From NCBI GenBank assembly GCA_047630175.1, contig JBLHVI010000005.1:55326-119325 (forward strand): a stretch of 64,000 nt of DNA, read 5' to 3'. Within the stretch, counting starts at the first letter, position 1. Each line of letters starts with the position of its first letter. The stretch comes from UBA4582 sp047630175 (GTDB taxonomy: Bacteria; Pseudomonadota; Gammaproteobacteria; Pseudomonadales; Azotimanducaceae). Under the pieces are notes generated by a model. The model was not told where the DNA came from. It searched no databases and was given only the letters and a program-made list of their open reading frames with translations. Shown here piece by piece: positions 8,901 to 17,295 of this stretch. The position numbers were made by a program, and so were the translations under genes.

Positions 8901-9809
8901 TTAGCTCGTCAATCGATCATAAGCTTCTTGATACCTCGCCAAGGTCCGGTCAATCACCTCATCCGGTAACTCTGGCCCAGGATACTCCTTATCCCACTCG
9001 CCCTTATCGACCAACGCCTGCGTATAATTGCGAACAATCTGCTTGTCGTAACTATTCTGCTCACGCCCAGCTTGCCACTCCTCCGCTGGCCAAAATCGAG
9101 AACTATCAGGCGTCAAAATCTCATCAATCAGCACCGGCATATCACTACCCGCCTCCTGACCGAACTCAAACTTAGTGTCAGCAATAATAATTCCGCGCCT
9201 CGCCGCATAATCTCGCGCCGTGCCATAGAGCATCAACGACAGATCTCGAATTTCCGACATCAAGGGCGTGCCAACAGCATCGCAGGCCCGCGCAAAGCTA
9301 ACGTTCTCATCGTGCCCCGTCGCTGCTTTAGTGGACGGCGTAAAAATCGGCTCATGAATTTTCGAGCTGTTCATCATATCCTTCGGAAGCGATATACCAC
9401 AGACCATGCCCGAGCTCTGGTAGTCCTTCCAGCCACTGCCTGTTAAATAGCCGCGTACGATAGACTCAATGGGAACCACATTTGATTTACGGCAAATCAT
9501 GATGCGTCCCGCCAGCATCAGTTTTTGTGAATCAGTGATCCCTGGTATTTCGTTAGCGTCGCTTGAAACCAAATGATGCTTTAATTTGCCGTTAAAAAAA
9601 TTGAACCAAAACGTTGATATTTTTGTCAGCATAACGCCCTTGTCAGGAATACCGTTGGCCAGCACCACATCAAACACACTGATGCGGTCCGTCGCGACAA
9701 TGAGGACACCATCGCCGCCATCCGGCAGCGTGACATCGTACAGGTCTCGGACTTTACCCTGACGCTTGTTAGCTAGTGGCAAGTCTGTGGACATAACCGC
9801 TTGAGACAT
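8901..9809 (-). CDS. purC: Phosphoribosylaminoimidazole-succinocarboxamide synthase
   Basis: PurC joins aspartate to CAIR in purine synthesis using ATP. This 302-residue form is the longer, ADE1-like type rather than the ~237-residue E. coli type. Motifs seen are KRQGKVRDLYD near residue 15, ATDRISVFD, SIVRGYLTGSGWKDYQ near 115, and LIDEILTPDSSRFW near 220. ATG 9809 has AGGTGA five bases upstream; ATG 9827 would add six residues. No other purine gene is nearby. The 257 bp between msrA and purC (convergent) hold no gene I can support. Confidence 0.93.
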   Translation of the reverse strand: MSQAVMSTDLPLANKRQGKVRDLYDVTLPDGGDGVLIVATDRISVFDVVLANGIPDKGVMLTKISTFWFNFFNGKLKHHLVSSDANEIPGITDSQKLMLAGRIMICRKSNVVPIESIVRGYLTGSGWKDYQSSGMVCGISLPKDMMNSSKIHEPIFTPSTKAATGHDENVSFARACDAVGTPLMSEIRDLSLMLYGTARDYAARRGIIIADTKFEFGQEAGSDMPVLIDEILTPDSSRFWPAEEWQAGREQNSYDKQIVRNYTQALVDKGEWDKEYPGPELPDEVIDRTLARYQEAYDRLTS

Positions 9810-9898
9810 AGTTATCACCTGAGTCATTCAATTATTCGCAAACGCCAAGCCGGCGCACCGCATTCACACCAACTGATCTCAACGAAGCCTGAGAAAAC

Positions 9899-11143
9899 TC
9901 AAGCCAAAGCGCGTTCAAAATCAGCGAGCAAATCCTCTGGTTCTTCAATGCCTATCGAAAACCTAACCAGAGAATCATCAATACCCATTGACGCGCGACG
10001 TTCCGGACCCATCTCATAATAGATAGAATGCGCAACAGGAATCGCCAGCGAACGCGTATCGCCCAAATTGCTCGCGCAGATCACAAGATCTAGGCCGTTG
10101 ATAAAATCAAAACAATCGAGCCCATCCACCAGCTCGATGCTGAATATCGCACCCGGATAACGAAACAGTTGCTTCGCACGCTCATGCTGAGGATGGTGCG
10201 AAAGCCCCGGATAATAGACATGTTTTACCCTCGGGTGAGCGTCAAGATAGGTCGTCAGTATTTGCGCATTGCTGCAGGAGCGCTCCATCCGCAGCGCCAG
10301 AGTGTCTGAGCCTACCGAAATATGATGCGCAGCCTCTGGCCCTAAAGACGCGCCCAGATCTCGCAGACCCTTCTTCTTAATCTGTGCAATACCCCAGCCG
10401 CTCACCGCCCCCTGCTTGTAATTGTCGTAGAGATTATCGAACTTGCCCCAGTCGTAATTGCCAACCTCCGTCACCGCGCCCCCGAGGGCATTTCCATGAC
10501 CGCCGATATATTTCGTTAGCGAATTAATCACCAAACTGGCCTTAACCGATTTGGGACGAAATAAGTAGGGTGTGGTCATCGTATTGTCGACGCAGTAGAT
10601 CAGCTGATGTTGCTGACACACATCGCCGATTGCCTCTAAATCAGACACCTGTGTGCGCGGGTTAGAAATAGTTTCAACAAACACCAAACGAGTATTCGGC
10701 CTGACAGCCTCTAGTACTGCGTTTGCGTCAGTGGCGTCAACGAACGTCACATCGATACCATGCGCGGCAAATGTATTGAACAGGCTGTTGGTGTTACCAA
10801 ACAGAAACGCACTGGATATCATATGATCGCCACGCCGTAGCAGCGCGAACAGACTCGTGCCTATCGCCGCCATACCGGTTGCAAACGCCACCGTAGCGAC
10901 GCCATCTTCCATCAACGTAATTTTGTCCTGCAGCGCAGTAACGGTTGGGTTGACCTGCCGACCATAGGTGTAGCCTGGCTGCTTGCCCTGGAACACCGCG
11001 GCTAGATCGCGCGCATCGTCGTAGGCGTAAGTCACCGCATTATGTACCGGCTTGTGAATTGAGCCATGCTCAATACCACCGCGCCGGTCAGCATGAATAA
11101 TACTGGCCGTAAAACCGGGGGCTCGCTCGCCTGACTTTGCCAT
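9899..11143 (-). CDS. Cystathionine gamma-synthase family PLP enzyme
   Basis: A gamma-family (Cys/Met metabolism) PLP enzyme of 414 residues, likely acting in homocysteine/cystathionine formation from an activated homoserine, or as a related gamma-lyase. Signatures are the YTYGRQVNPTV segment near residue 60, AFATGMAAIGTSL, VDNTMTTPY, and the PLP lysine (about Lys211) in SLTKYIGGHGNALGG. The RFSIGIEEPEDLL C-terminus is standard. Sequence alone does not separate O-acetylhomoserine sulfhydrylase from cystathionine gamma-synthase. ATG 11143 has GAGAGGG upstream. A SAM-II-like riboswitch lies about 150 bases upstream in its leader, supporting a role on the methionine/SAM side. Confidence 0.88.
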   Translation of the reverse strand: MAKSGERAPGFTASIIHADRRGGIEHGSIHKPVHNAVTYAYDDARDLAAVFQGKQPGYTYGRQVNPTVTALQDKITLMEDGVATVAFATGMAAIGTSLFALLRRGDHMISSAFLFGNTNSLFNTFAAHGIDVTFVDATDANAVLEAVRPNTRLVFVETISNPRTQVSDLEAIGDVCQQHQLIYCVDNTMTTPYLFRPKSVKASLVINSLTKYIGGHGNALGGAVTEVGNYDWGKFDNLYDNYKQGAVSGWGIAQIKKKGLRDLGASLGPEAAHHISVGSDTLALRMERSCSNAQILTTYLDAHPRVKHVYYPGLSHHPQHERAKQLFRYPGAIFSIELVDGLDCFDFINGLDLVICASNLGDTRSLAIPVAHSIYYEMGPERRASMGIDDSLVRFSIGIEEPEDLLADFERALA

Positions 11144-11633
11144 GATATCCCTCTCTAAAACTACCCGAATGGTTGGCCGTCAGCCTTCAACAAACGTTAT
11201 CGGGCCGATTTCAAGCACAAATTTCGGGCAAAAAAAAACCTGTTTGGTCAACTGCCACTCGTGGGGGTGGGGCGCTAGAGCAGATTCGTATCCTCCTCTT
11301 TAGCGGTATTTATATTGCGCCCGCAAGCTGAACTTCAAATCGGCGCTGCTACCCCGGTGCAGCCCACCGATAAAACGCCGGAGCCGTACGAACCATCACC
11401 TAGGATGTTGGCGATTTTATGGCCGATAACCGGATAAATCAACTCGCGAGACGAAATGACTGATACATGGCATGCTAGACTGATGTTTATATTGATAGCA
11501 GCCTAGCCAGCGTGCCGGTATAGCCCTAAGCCCACGTGACATCTACCCATCCCGGCGCTCGTCTCAGATCAGTCTCGGACTGGCCCCGATCAATAAGTGC
11601 CAACAGAGAACCCAAAAGGAAACACTACGGAAC
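11144..11633. other. 490-bp divergent intergenic region
   Basis: This gap separates the leftward PLP enzyme gene from the rightward M18 peptidase gene. Its left part is the PLP gene leader with the SAM-II-like element (11290-11347) and a run of nine T (read leftward, 11238-11230) not preceded by a clear stem. A second GCGCCC (11275-11270) could pair with the 3' strand of P1 and so compete with the aptamer. The right 250 bp show no gene or obvious operator. Confidence 0.6.
11290..11347 (-). promoter_or_regulatory. SAM-II (SAM-alpha/metA)-like riboswitch candidate
   Basis: Read leftward from 11346: GCGCC, then GATTTGAAG, CAGCTTGCG, GGCGC, an A/T-rich linker and CGCTAAAGAGGAGG. P1 is GCGCC (11346-11342) with GGCGC (11321-11317). 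A pseudoknot P2 can form between loop CUUGCG and downstream CGC-UA-AAG. The GATTTGA, GCTTGC and CGCTAAAG blocks occur in the same order and spacing as in the alphaproteobacterial metA-leader SAM-II aptamers, as I remember them. It precedes a sulfur amino acid gene, as expected. The GAGGAGG at the 3' end lies about 150 bases before the CDS start, and the control mechanism is unclear. Confidence 0.8.
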
Positions 11634-12935
11634 ATGAATTATAAGACCTTTAACGCCGAGTTGCTTAACTACCTCGACCAATCACCGTCGCCCTTCCATG
11701 CCGTCAGTAGTCTCAATACCGAATTACTCGCCAATGGCTTTACACAACTTCACGAGCGCGACAGCTGGGAATTAACGCCTGGCAAGTACTTCGTCACCCG
11801 TAACGATTCCTCGCTGGTCGCCTTCGTACTGGGCACGCATAGCTTACTAAACACCGGCATGCGCATCGTTGGCGCTCATACCGACAGTCCTTGCCTAAAG
11901 GTCAAACCGAATCCGGAAAATCGCGTCAATGGCTATCTCAATATAGGCGTCGAGGTTTATGGCGGCGTTCTGCTTAACCCGTGGTTTGACCGCGACCTGT
12001 CATTGGCTGGCAGGGTTACTTACCAGGCGCCTGATGGCGCGCTACACAGCGTCAACATCAATTTTCAACGAATAATCGGCACCATTCCTAGTCTAGCTAT
12101 TCATCTTGACCGGGACGCTAACACCGAGCGTAAAATCAACCCACAAACAGATATTCCACCACTGCTTATGCAGGCTGATGATACTCAAACATTCAGCCAG
12201 TTGTTGATTGAGCAGGTTAAGGCAGAGCATCCGGACATTAAAATCGAACGGATCATGGCTTACGAGCTAAGTTTCTTTGATACCAACGGGGCGACATTTA
12301 GTGGGTTTAACCGGGAGTTTATCGCCAGCGCAAGGCTCGACAACCTGCTGAGCTGCTATACGGCAGTCAAGGGATTGCTAGAAGCTGACGCTAACCTGAC
12401 TAGCTTAGTTGTCTGCAACGATCATGAGGAGGTCGGTAGCGTTTCTGCTGAAGGCGCCCACGGCACCTTCCTTGAGGATGTCATTGTGCGCTTGGTGCCT
12501 GATGCCGTCGATCGACAACGCACCATCAGTCGATCTCTCCTTATCTCAACTGACAATGCGCATGGCGTGCACCCCAACTATGCCGACAAACATGATGCAA
12601 ACCACGGACCGATCCTCAATAACGGCCCCGTCATCAAGGTGAACGCGAACCAACGTTACGCCACCAACAGTGAGACGGCCGCCTACTTCGCAGCACTTTG
12701 TGATCGTCTAGAGGTTCCTCATCAAACATTTGTGGCCCGCACAGACATGGGATGCGGCAGCACTATCGGTCCGGTAACGGCCAAGGCCCTTGGTATTAAA
12801 ACCCTAGATGTTGGTGTTCCAACATTTGCCATGCATTCCATCAGGGAACTCGCGGGCACCAATGACCCGCATTATTTATACCGAGTGTTGTGTGGGTTTT
12901 TTAATGATGAAGGCGTGCTTGGGGTTAGCCACTAG
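11634..12935 (+). CDS. M18 family aminopeptidase
   Basis: A cytoplasmic metallo-aminopeptidase of the M18 (aspartyl aminopeptidase/ApeB) family, 433 residues, expected to work with two zinc ions on N-terminal acidic or neutral residues. Metal-binding and catalytic segments visible are GAHTDSPCLKVKP near residue 80, CNDHEEVGS near 262, STDNAHGVHPNY near 305, ARTDMGCGSTIGP near 370 and the C-terminal MHSIRELAG. AAGGA lies about 14 bases before ATG 11634, rather far. It ends one base before the convergent proB gene, leaving no room for a separate terminator. Confidence 0.9.
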   Translation: MNYKTFNAELLNYLDQSPSPFHAVSSLNTELLANGFTQLHERDSWELTPGKYFVTRNDSSLVAFVLGTHSLLNTGMRIVGAHTDSPCLKVKPNPENRVNGYLNIGVEVYGGVLLNPWFDRDLSLAGRVTYQAPDGALHSVNINFQRIIGTIPSLAIHLDRDANTERKINPQTDIPPLLMQADDTQTFSQLLIEQVKAEHPDIKIERIMAYELSFFDTNGATFSGFNREFIASARLDNLLSCYTAVKGLLEADANLTSLVVCNDHEEVGSVSAEGAHGTFLEDVIVRLVPDAVDRQRTISRSLLISTDNAHGVHPNYADKHDANHGPILNNGPVIKVNANQRYATNSETAAYFAALCDRLEVPHQTFVARTDMGCGSTIGPVTAKALGIKTLDVGVPTFAMHSIRELAGTNDPHYLYRVLCGFFNDEGVLGVSH

Positions 12936-12936
12936 C

Positions 12937-14148
12937 CTAATCGGCGGCAGCCTGCAGCGTTTTCACTAGGCGTGACTCGTCAGGTTGCTCCCAATTCAAG
13001 TGATGGTCTTCAAGAATCACCAAATTGTTGCCGTCAATAACTCTCGACGATGCTTTGTAGCCCAGCAGGTCTTTCACAGATACATCAGGACGGCCCGCTA
13101 TCAGCGCGGTCTCATCTGAAGAGAAATTACACATGCCGCGTGCTAGCTCGACACCCTTCTCGTCATAAATGTGCAACACGTCGGCCCGCTGGAACGTGCC
13201 GTGTGTTGATACCACGTCCTCTCGATATATGCCTTCGCCGCCAGTTGCTAGCTTGTCGGCAGCAGACTGCTTCACCACTAGGCCACCGGCCATCTGCAGC
13301 CTGTCCGTCAGCCAGATCGCCCAAGATGACGAAGGCGACGTATGCGCCACGCAACGCGTATGCTTGCGCTCCCCACGGATCAAGGCCGTGATCGGAGAAT
13401 CCACTTCCCCCCGCGCGATAATCGTCGTGCAGCCGGCGTTCTGGGCCATATTGGCCGCCTGCATCTTGGTGAACATACCACCACTACCGAGACTACTGGT
13501 GCTGCTAGTCACCTCAAGATATTTGCTGACATCGTCAATGGACTCGACCAGCACGGCGCCCGGTTCAGCCGGATCACGGTCATAAAGCCCGTCAACGCAA
13601 GTTAAAATAAAGAGATAATCAGCCTGGATCATTTGCGCCACCTTCGCCGCGAGCCGGTCATTATCACCAACCCGTATCTCTTCTGTGGTCACCGTATCAT
13701 TTTCATTAACGATGGGCATCACGCCACGCTCTATCAGTCGATGAATCGTGTTTTTAGTATTAAGGAAACGCCGCCGATCCTCCAGATCGTCGAGGGTAAC
13801 AAGTACCTGCGCGATATCAAACCCATACTCCAGCGCGACTTGTTTGTAGGCATGCATCAGTATCGGCTGGCCGCATGCTGCCGCAGCTTGCTTGTCCTGC
13901 ACAGTGGCCTCCTCAATCGATGCGTTAATCGAGTTCAGCCCCAGGGCAACTGACCCAGAAGAGGTCAGTACGATCTCATAGTCCTCGTTCTGAAGACTGG
14001 CTATATCGCCCAGCAATCCATGCATAAAAGCATAGCGTGGCGTTAGGTGATCCGAATTTGCCAGCAGGCTGGAGCCTACCTTTATCACGATGCGTTTTTT
14101 CTTAGTGCGCGTAGGCGCATCTTTCATTCCGTCGTCAAAATCAAACAT
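12937..14148 (-). CDS. proB: Glutamate 5-kinase
   Basis: ProB phosphorylates glutamate, the first step of proline synthesis, and is usually feedback-inhibited by proline. The 403-residue product has the amino acid kinase domain (KRIVIKVGSSLL near residue 20, LTSSGSVALG, MPIVNENDTV near 150, GDNDRLAA, SLGSGGMFTKMQAA) and a C-terminal PUA domain from about residue 290. Start 14148 has AGAGG seven bases upstream; ATG 14169 would add seven residues. It faces away from proC/proA, which lie 900 bp to the right, instead of forming the common proBA operon. Confidence 0.93.
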   Translation of the reverse strand: MFDFDDGMKDAPTRTKKKRIVIKVGSSLLANSDHLTPRYAFMHGLLGDIASLQNEDYEIVLTSSGSVALGLNSINASIEEATVQDKQAAAACGQPILMHAYKQVALEYGFDIAQVLVTLDDLEDRRRFLNTKNTIHRLIERGVMPIVNENDTVTTEEIRVGDNDRLAAKVAQMIQADYLFILTCVDGLYDRDPAEPGAVLVESIDDVSKYLEVTSSTSSLGSGGMFTKMQAANMAQNAGCTTIIARGEVDSPITALIRGERKHTRCVAHTSPSSSWAIWLTDRLQMAGGLVVKQSAADKLATGGEGIYREDVVSTHGTFQRADVLHIYDEKGVELARGMCNFSSDETALIAGRPDVSVKDLLGYKASSRVIDGNNLVILEDHHLNWEQPDESRLVKTLQAAAD

Positions 14149-14528
14149 TGGTAAACCTCTGTTATTCATCTGTTCATCCGATCAATAAATCATGTTATCG
14201 CGGTGACACTAAACGCGGGTTCGAACAACCGTCACGTAAACTCACGAGTTTGGTGGTGAATTAAAATCTTTCGTGCCCAACCCACAGACGAAATCTGGTC
14301 GTGTTTTGACCAAGAGCTGCATCGCCCGTAAAGAAGCATCGCACATAACAACTGTCGTAGAAAAATTGACTCGCCGAAAAATTTCAAAACTGCACTTTCA
14401 TTGTTACCAAATCTGCAGAGCGTCAAACATTTTTCTAGGTGGCTATGAGCATGATTGGCTATAATAACTGGCCATCATGATTGTCTATGGATGTGAGTCC
14501 GCCCATAGCTGACCGGGGCTCGATTTGC

Positions 14529-14591
14529 AGTTTTTGGCTTTCTAGTCTACCGCTGTCATTTATCGTTCGTAGACTTTCTTGGCCAAAAACT
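14529..14591. repeat. Long imperfect inverted repeat
   Basis: AGTTTTTGGC (14529-14538) pairs with GCCAAAAACT (14582-14591), and an inner AGTCTAC (14544-14550) pairs with GTAGACT (14569-14575). The loop is 18 bases. The two helices are separated by an internal loop of 5-6 bases, giving a rod about 22 bp long. It is not followed by a T-run, so it is not a standard terminator. Function unknown. Confidence 0.6.
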
Positions 14592-14908
14592 ATATACTTT
14601 ATTGCTTAAATTAGCAAATAAGTGCGAGAAAACGCCTAATAATTCTTAATCTAACAATATTGATATGTTTTGAATGCGGATTTTTAAACTACTTTTCTTT
14701 CAGTTGAAAAGAGCATTTAAACACGCTGTGCAGCTGGTAGAAATTTCACGACACAATCATTAGGTTGGATCGCGCCTGAAGCACCACCCACAATGCTATT
14801 AGCAAGTCTTTCGTAACACGAGTTCTCGCTTTCTGCCGAAGAGCAGCAACCTGAAAATTTAGACCACTGGCATGGCGTAAATGACGCTCCAAATATTTCT
14901 TTGAACGC

Positions 14909-14962
14909 ATTGTCACGACAATTTATACAATCAGTCGACAATCCATATTTTCAGTCGACAAT
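14909..14962 (+). promoter_or_regulatory. Three CGACAAT direct repeats at exact 20-bp period
   Basis: CGACAAT occurs at 14916-14922, 14936-14942 and 14956-14962. The last two are part of a 12-bp identity (TCAGTCGACAAT), and the first is part of an inverted repeat, ATTGTC-AC-GACAAT (14909-14922). The 20-bp period puts all sites on one DNA face, as for tandem regulator binding. It lies about 90-140 bp before proC. The cognate regulator is unknown. Confidence 0.5.
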
Positions 14963-15049
14963 AGCGGTATAAAGTGAATAACTGGCTAATTGGCCGAGTA
15001 TTATTGGCAATAATATTTTTAATTCGACTTCATAAACCAAGAGGTAAGT

Positions 15050-15829
15050 ATGTCTTTACTCATGATCGGCTGTGGCAAAATGGGCGGCGCCCTTATAAAT
15101 CGCTGGACCCTAAAGCTGTCTCACCAAGTCACCATCGTCGATCCAGCGCTAACTCAGGCACCTGCGAAAACTAAACTAGTTACTAATATTAAGGATCTTG
15201 GCAACGAGCAGTTCGATATGATTGTAATATCAATTAAGCCGCAGCTTATCCCCGATATTCTGCCGGCTTACGTGCCACACTTGGCTAACGGCGGCTGCTT
15301 CGTATCAATGGCCGCTGGCTACTCTGTTGCCTCTATTGAAAAAATAGTCGGACCAAAACCGGTAATTCGAATCATGCCCAATCTGCCCGCACAGGTCGGT
15401 CGTGGCGTCAGCGCTGTGTTCCCTAACGCCCATAGCACGCCCGAACATACTGCATTGGTAACCGCACTGACTGATGCTGCGGGACATACACTTGTCGTCG
15501 ACGATGAGAATGCCATCGACCGTGTTACCGCTGTTGCTGGCAGTGGCCCTGGCTATGCGTTCGAGATAGCGCGTAGCTGGATGCAGTCGGCGCAAACACT
15601 GGGGTTTTCTTCTGAGGAGTCCCGCCTACTAGTTCTCAACACCCTACTTGGATCAATGGAAATGGCTTTGCAGGTAGACGCCTCCATGGTCGATTTGCGT
15701 GATTCTGTTACCAGTAAAAATGGCACAACCGAAGCGGGCCTCAACGTCCTCACCCGGGATGATCTACTGCAATCCCTATTCGACGACACGCTCAAGGCGG
15801 CTTACGATCGCGCCGTAGAACTGCGCTGA
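15050..15829 (+). CDS. proC: Pyrroline-5-carboxylate reductase
   Basis: ProC reduces pyrroline-5-carboxylate to proline with NAD(P)H, the last biosynthetic step. The 259-residue product begins with the dinucleotide-binding MIGCGKMGGALINRW, followed by IVISIKPQ near residue 65, RIMPNLPAQVGRG near 108, VAGSGPGYAFEIA near 165 and the signature LRDSVTSKNGTTEAGL near 215. All are typical of ProC. AGAGG precedes ATG 15050. It is the first gene of a rightward series proC-proA-putP-putA, 102 bp before proA. Confidence 0.95.
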   Translation: MSLLMIGCGKMGGALINRWTLKLSHQVTIVDPALTQAPAKTKLVTNIKDLGNEQFDMIVISIKPQLIPDILPAYVPHLANGGCFVSMAAGYSVASIEKIVGPKPVIRIMPNLPAQVGRGVSAVFPNAHSTPEHTALVTALTDAAGHTLVVDDENAIDRVTAVAGSGPGYAFEIARSWMQSAQTLGFSSEESRLLVLNTLLGSMEMALQVDASMVDLRDSVTSKNGTTEAGLNVLTRDDLLQSLFDDTLKAAYDRAVELR

Positions 15830-15931
15830 TACGCAAACTAACACTGCCGCATGCTAGAGTTGACAGGCCGCCGTATAAGGCCTTGCAACCCATTCAGAAA
15901 CTTATGCAGATTTTAATGTAGGACAAAACAG

Positions 15932-17218
15932 ATGTTAGCTATGGACGATAACAAAAAAATCGATGCATTAAGTATCGACACTTATATCGATGAGCTTGGC
16001 CGCAACGCACGCGAGGCCAGTAGAACCCTTGCAAATGCCACGACTGAGGCAAAAAACTTGGCACTAGTTACCGCAGCCACAGCATTACGCACCAGATGCG
16101 ACGAACTACTCGAAGCCAATGCTCTAGACGTTAAAGGCGTCGAGCAAGCCGGTAAACCGGAGTCTTTTATCGACCGTTTACGCCTCACCACCGAGCGCGT
16201 TGAGGCCATGGCCTGCGCGCTAGAAACCATCGCCGCACTGCCCGATCCGGTCGGTAGAACGCTGGCGCAATTCGACCGACCCAATGGTTTAGTGATTCGT
16301 CGCGTCGCCTGCCCACTTGGTGTTATTGGCATGATCTACGAATCACGCCCCAATGTTGGCGCTGATGCTAGCGCCCTATGCCTTAAATCAGGTAATGCAG
16401 TGATTCTTCGCGGCGGCTCAGAAAGCCTTCATTCGACCCGTGTCATCACAGCCTGCATGGGCGAAGGTCTGCAGGCGGCGGGCTTACCTGAAACTTGCGT
16501 TCAACTCATCGATACCCCAGACCGTCGCGCGGTTGCGGCCTTATTACGTTGCTCAGCTTATATCGACCTGGTCATCCCTCGAGGCGGCCGGGGTCTGGTA
16601 GAACTCGTACGAGACGAGGCTAAGGTGCCCACCTTGTTACACCTCGACGGCAACTGTCATACCTATATTCATTCTAAAGCCGACCTAGGCAAGGCTGTGG
16701 CCATTGTCGAAAACGCCAAGCTGCGCCGCACCGGCGTCTGTGGCGCCACCGAGAGCCTTGTGGTCGATGCAGCGATTGCCGCTAATTTTTTACCCTTGCT
16801 ATGTGATGCATTACAAGCCTGTGAGATTCGTGGCGATGCCCTGGCGCAATCCAGCGACGCCCGCATAATCGCCGCCACCGACGAGGACTGGGACGAAGAG
16901 TATCTTGATGCTATTTTGTCCGTAAAAACGGTCGCCGGTTTGACCGAGGCACTGGCTTGGGTTGACGCCCACTCTTCAGGTCATACAGATGCCATCGTAA
17001 CTGAGGACGACACCGCCGCTGAGACGTTTCTTCAACATATCGACTCGGCTGTAGTTATGCACAATGCTTCAACTCAGTTTGCAGATGGCGGAGAGTTTGG
17101 CATGGGTGCAGAGATTGGCATCGCTACAGGCAAGATGCATGCCCGCGGGCCTGTCGGCCTCGAACAACTTACCAGTTTCAAATACCGCGTGGTGGGGCAA
17201 GGGCAAACACGCCCGTGA
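15932..17218 (+). CDS. proA: Glutamate-5-semialdehyde dehydrogenase
   Basis: ProA reduces glutamyl-5-phosphate to the semialdehyde with NADPH. The 428-residue protein has the aldehyde dehydrogenase fold with CPLGVIGMIYESRPNV near residue 125, SGNAVILRGGSE, PRGGRGLV, LDGNCHTYIH and the catalytic cysteine in RRTGVCGATESL near residue 270. The C-terminal HARGPVGLEQLTSFKY is diagnostic. AGGA lies eight bases before ATG 15932; ATG 15941 is a possible alternative. It normally partners with ProB, which here is encoded on the opposite strand 1.8 kb away. Confidence 0.95.
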   Translation: MLAMDDNKKIDALSIDTYIDELGRNAREASRTLANATTEAKNLALVTAATALRTRCDELLEANALDVKGVEQAGKPESFIDRLRLTTERVEAMACALETIAALPDPVGRTLAQFDRPNGLVIRRVACPLGVIGMIYESRPNVGADASALCLKSGNAVILRGGSESLHSTRVITACMGEGLQAAGLPETCVQLIDTPDRRAVAALLRCSAYIDLVIPRGGRGLVELVRDEAKVPTLLHLDGNCHTYIHSKADLGKAVAIVENAKLRRTGVCGATESLVVDAAIAANFLPLLCDALQACEIRGDALAQSSDARIIAATDEDWDEEYLDAILSVKTVAGLTEALAWVDAHSSGHTDAIVTEDDTAAETFLQHIDSAVVMHNASTQFADGGEFGMGAEIGIATGKMHARGPVGLEQLTSFKYRVVGQGQTRP

Positions 17219-17295
17219 CAAACAAGGGCTAGTAGGCGCCCCAGATAAACATTTCAGCTCGAATCACTCACTCATTTCCACAGAGTACCGATTTT

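Larger units (their letters stand above)
14149..15049. other. 900-bp AT-rich intergenic region between proB and proC
   Basis: Clearly more AT-rich than its surroundings and without a convincing gene on either strand. It contains a long imperfect inverted repeat (14529-14591), an array of three CGACAAT sites at 20-bp period (14916-14962), several AT-rich promoter-like stretches before proC, and a Cys-rich open frame (14717-14941, leftward) that lacks an ATG. It could hold divergent promoters, an unrecognised small RNA, or the decayed remains of an acquired gene. Confidence 0.55.

Noticed and set aside
8789..9446. Two rightward open frames (8789-9175 and 9072-9446)
   Set aside because: Both lie antisense to purC, with Pro/Thr/Arg-rich composition and no family resemblance; they are shadows of the purC codons.
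14218..14225. GGTTCGAA, resembling a tRNA T-loop
   Set aside because: No acceptor, D or anticodon stem can be formed around it; a complete tRNA is not present.
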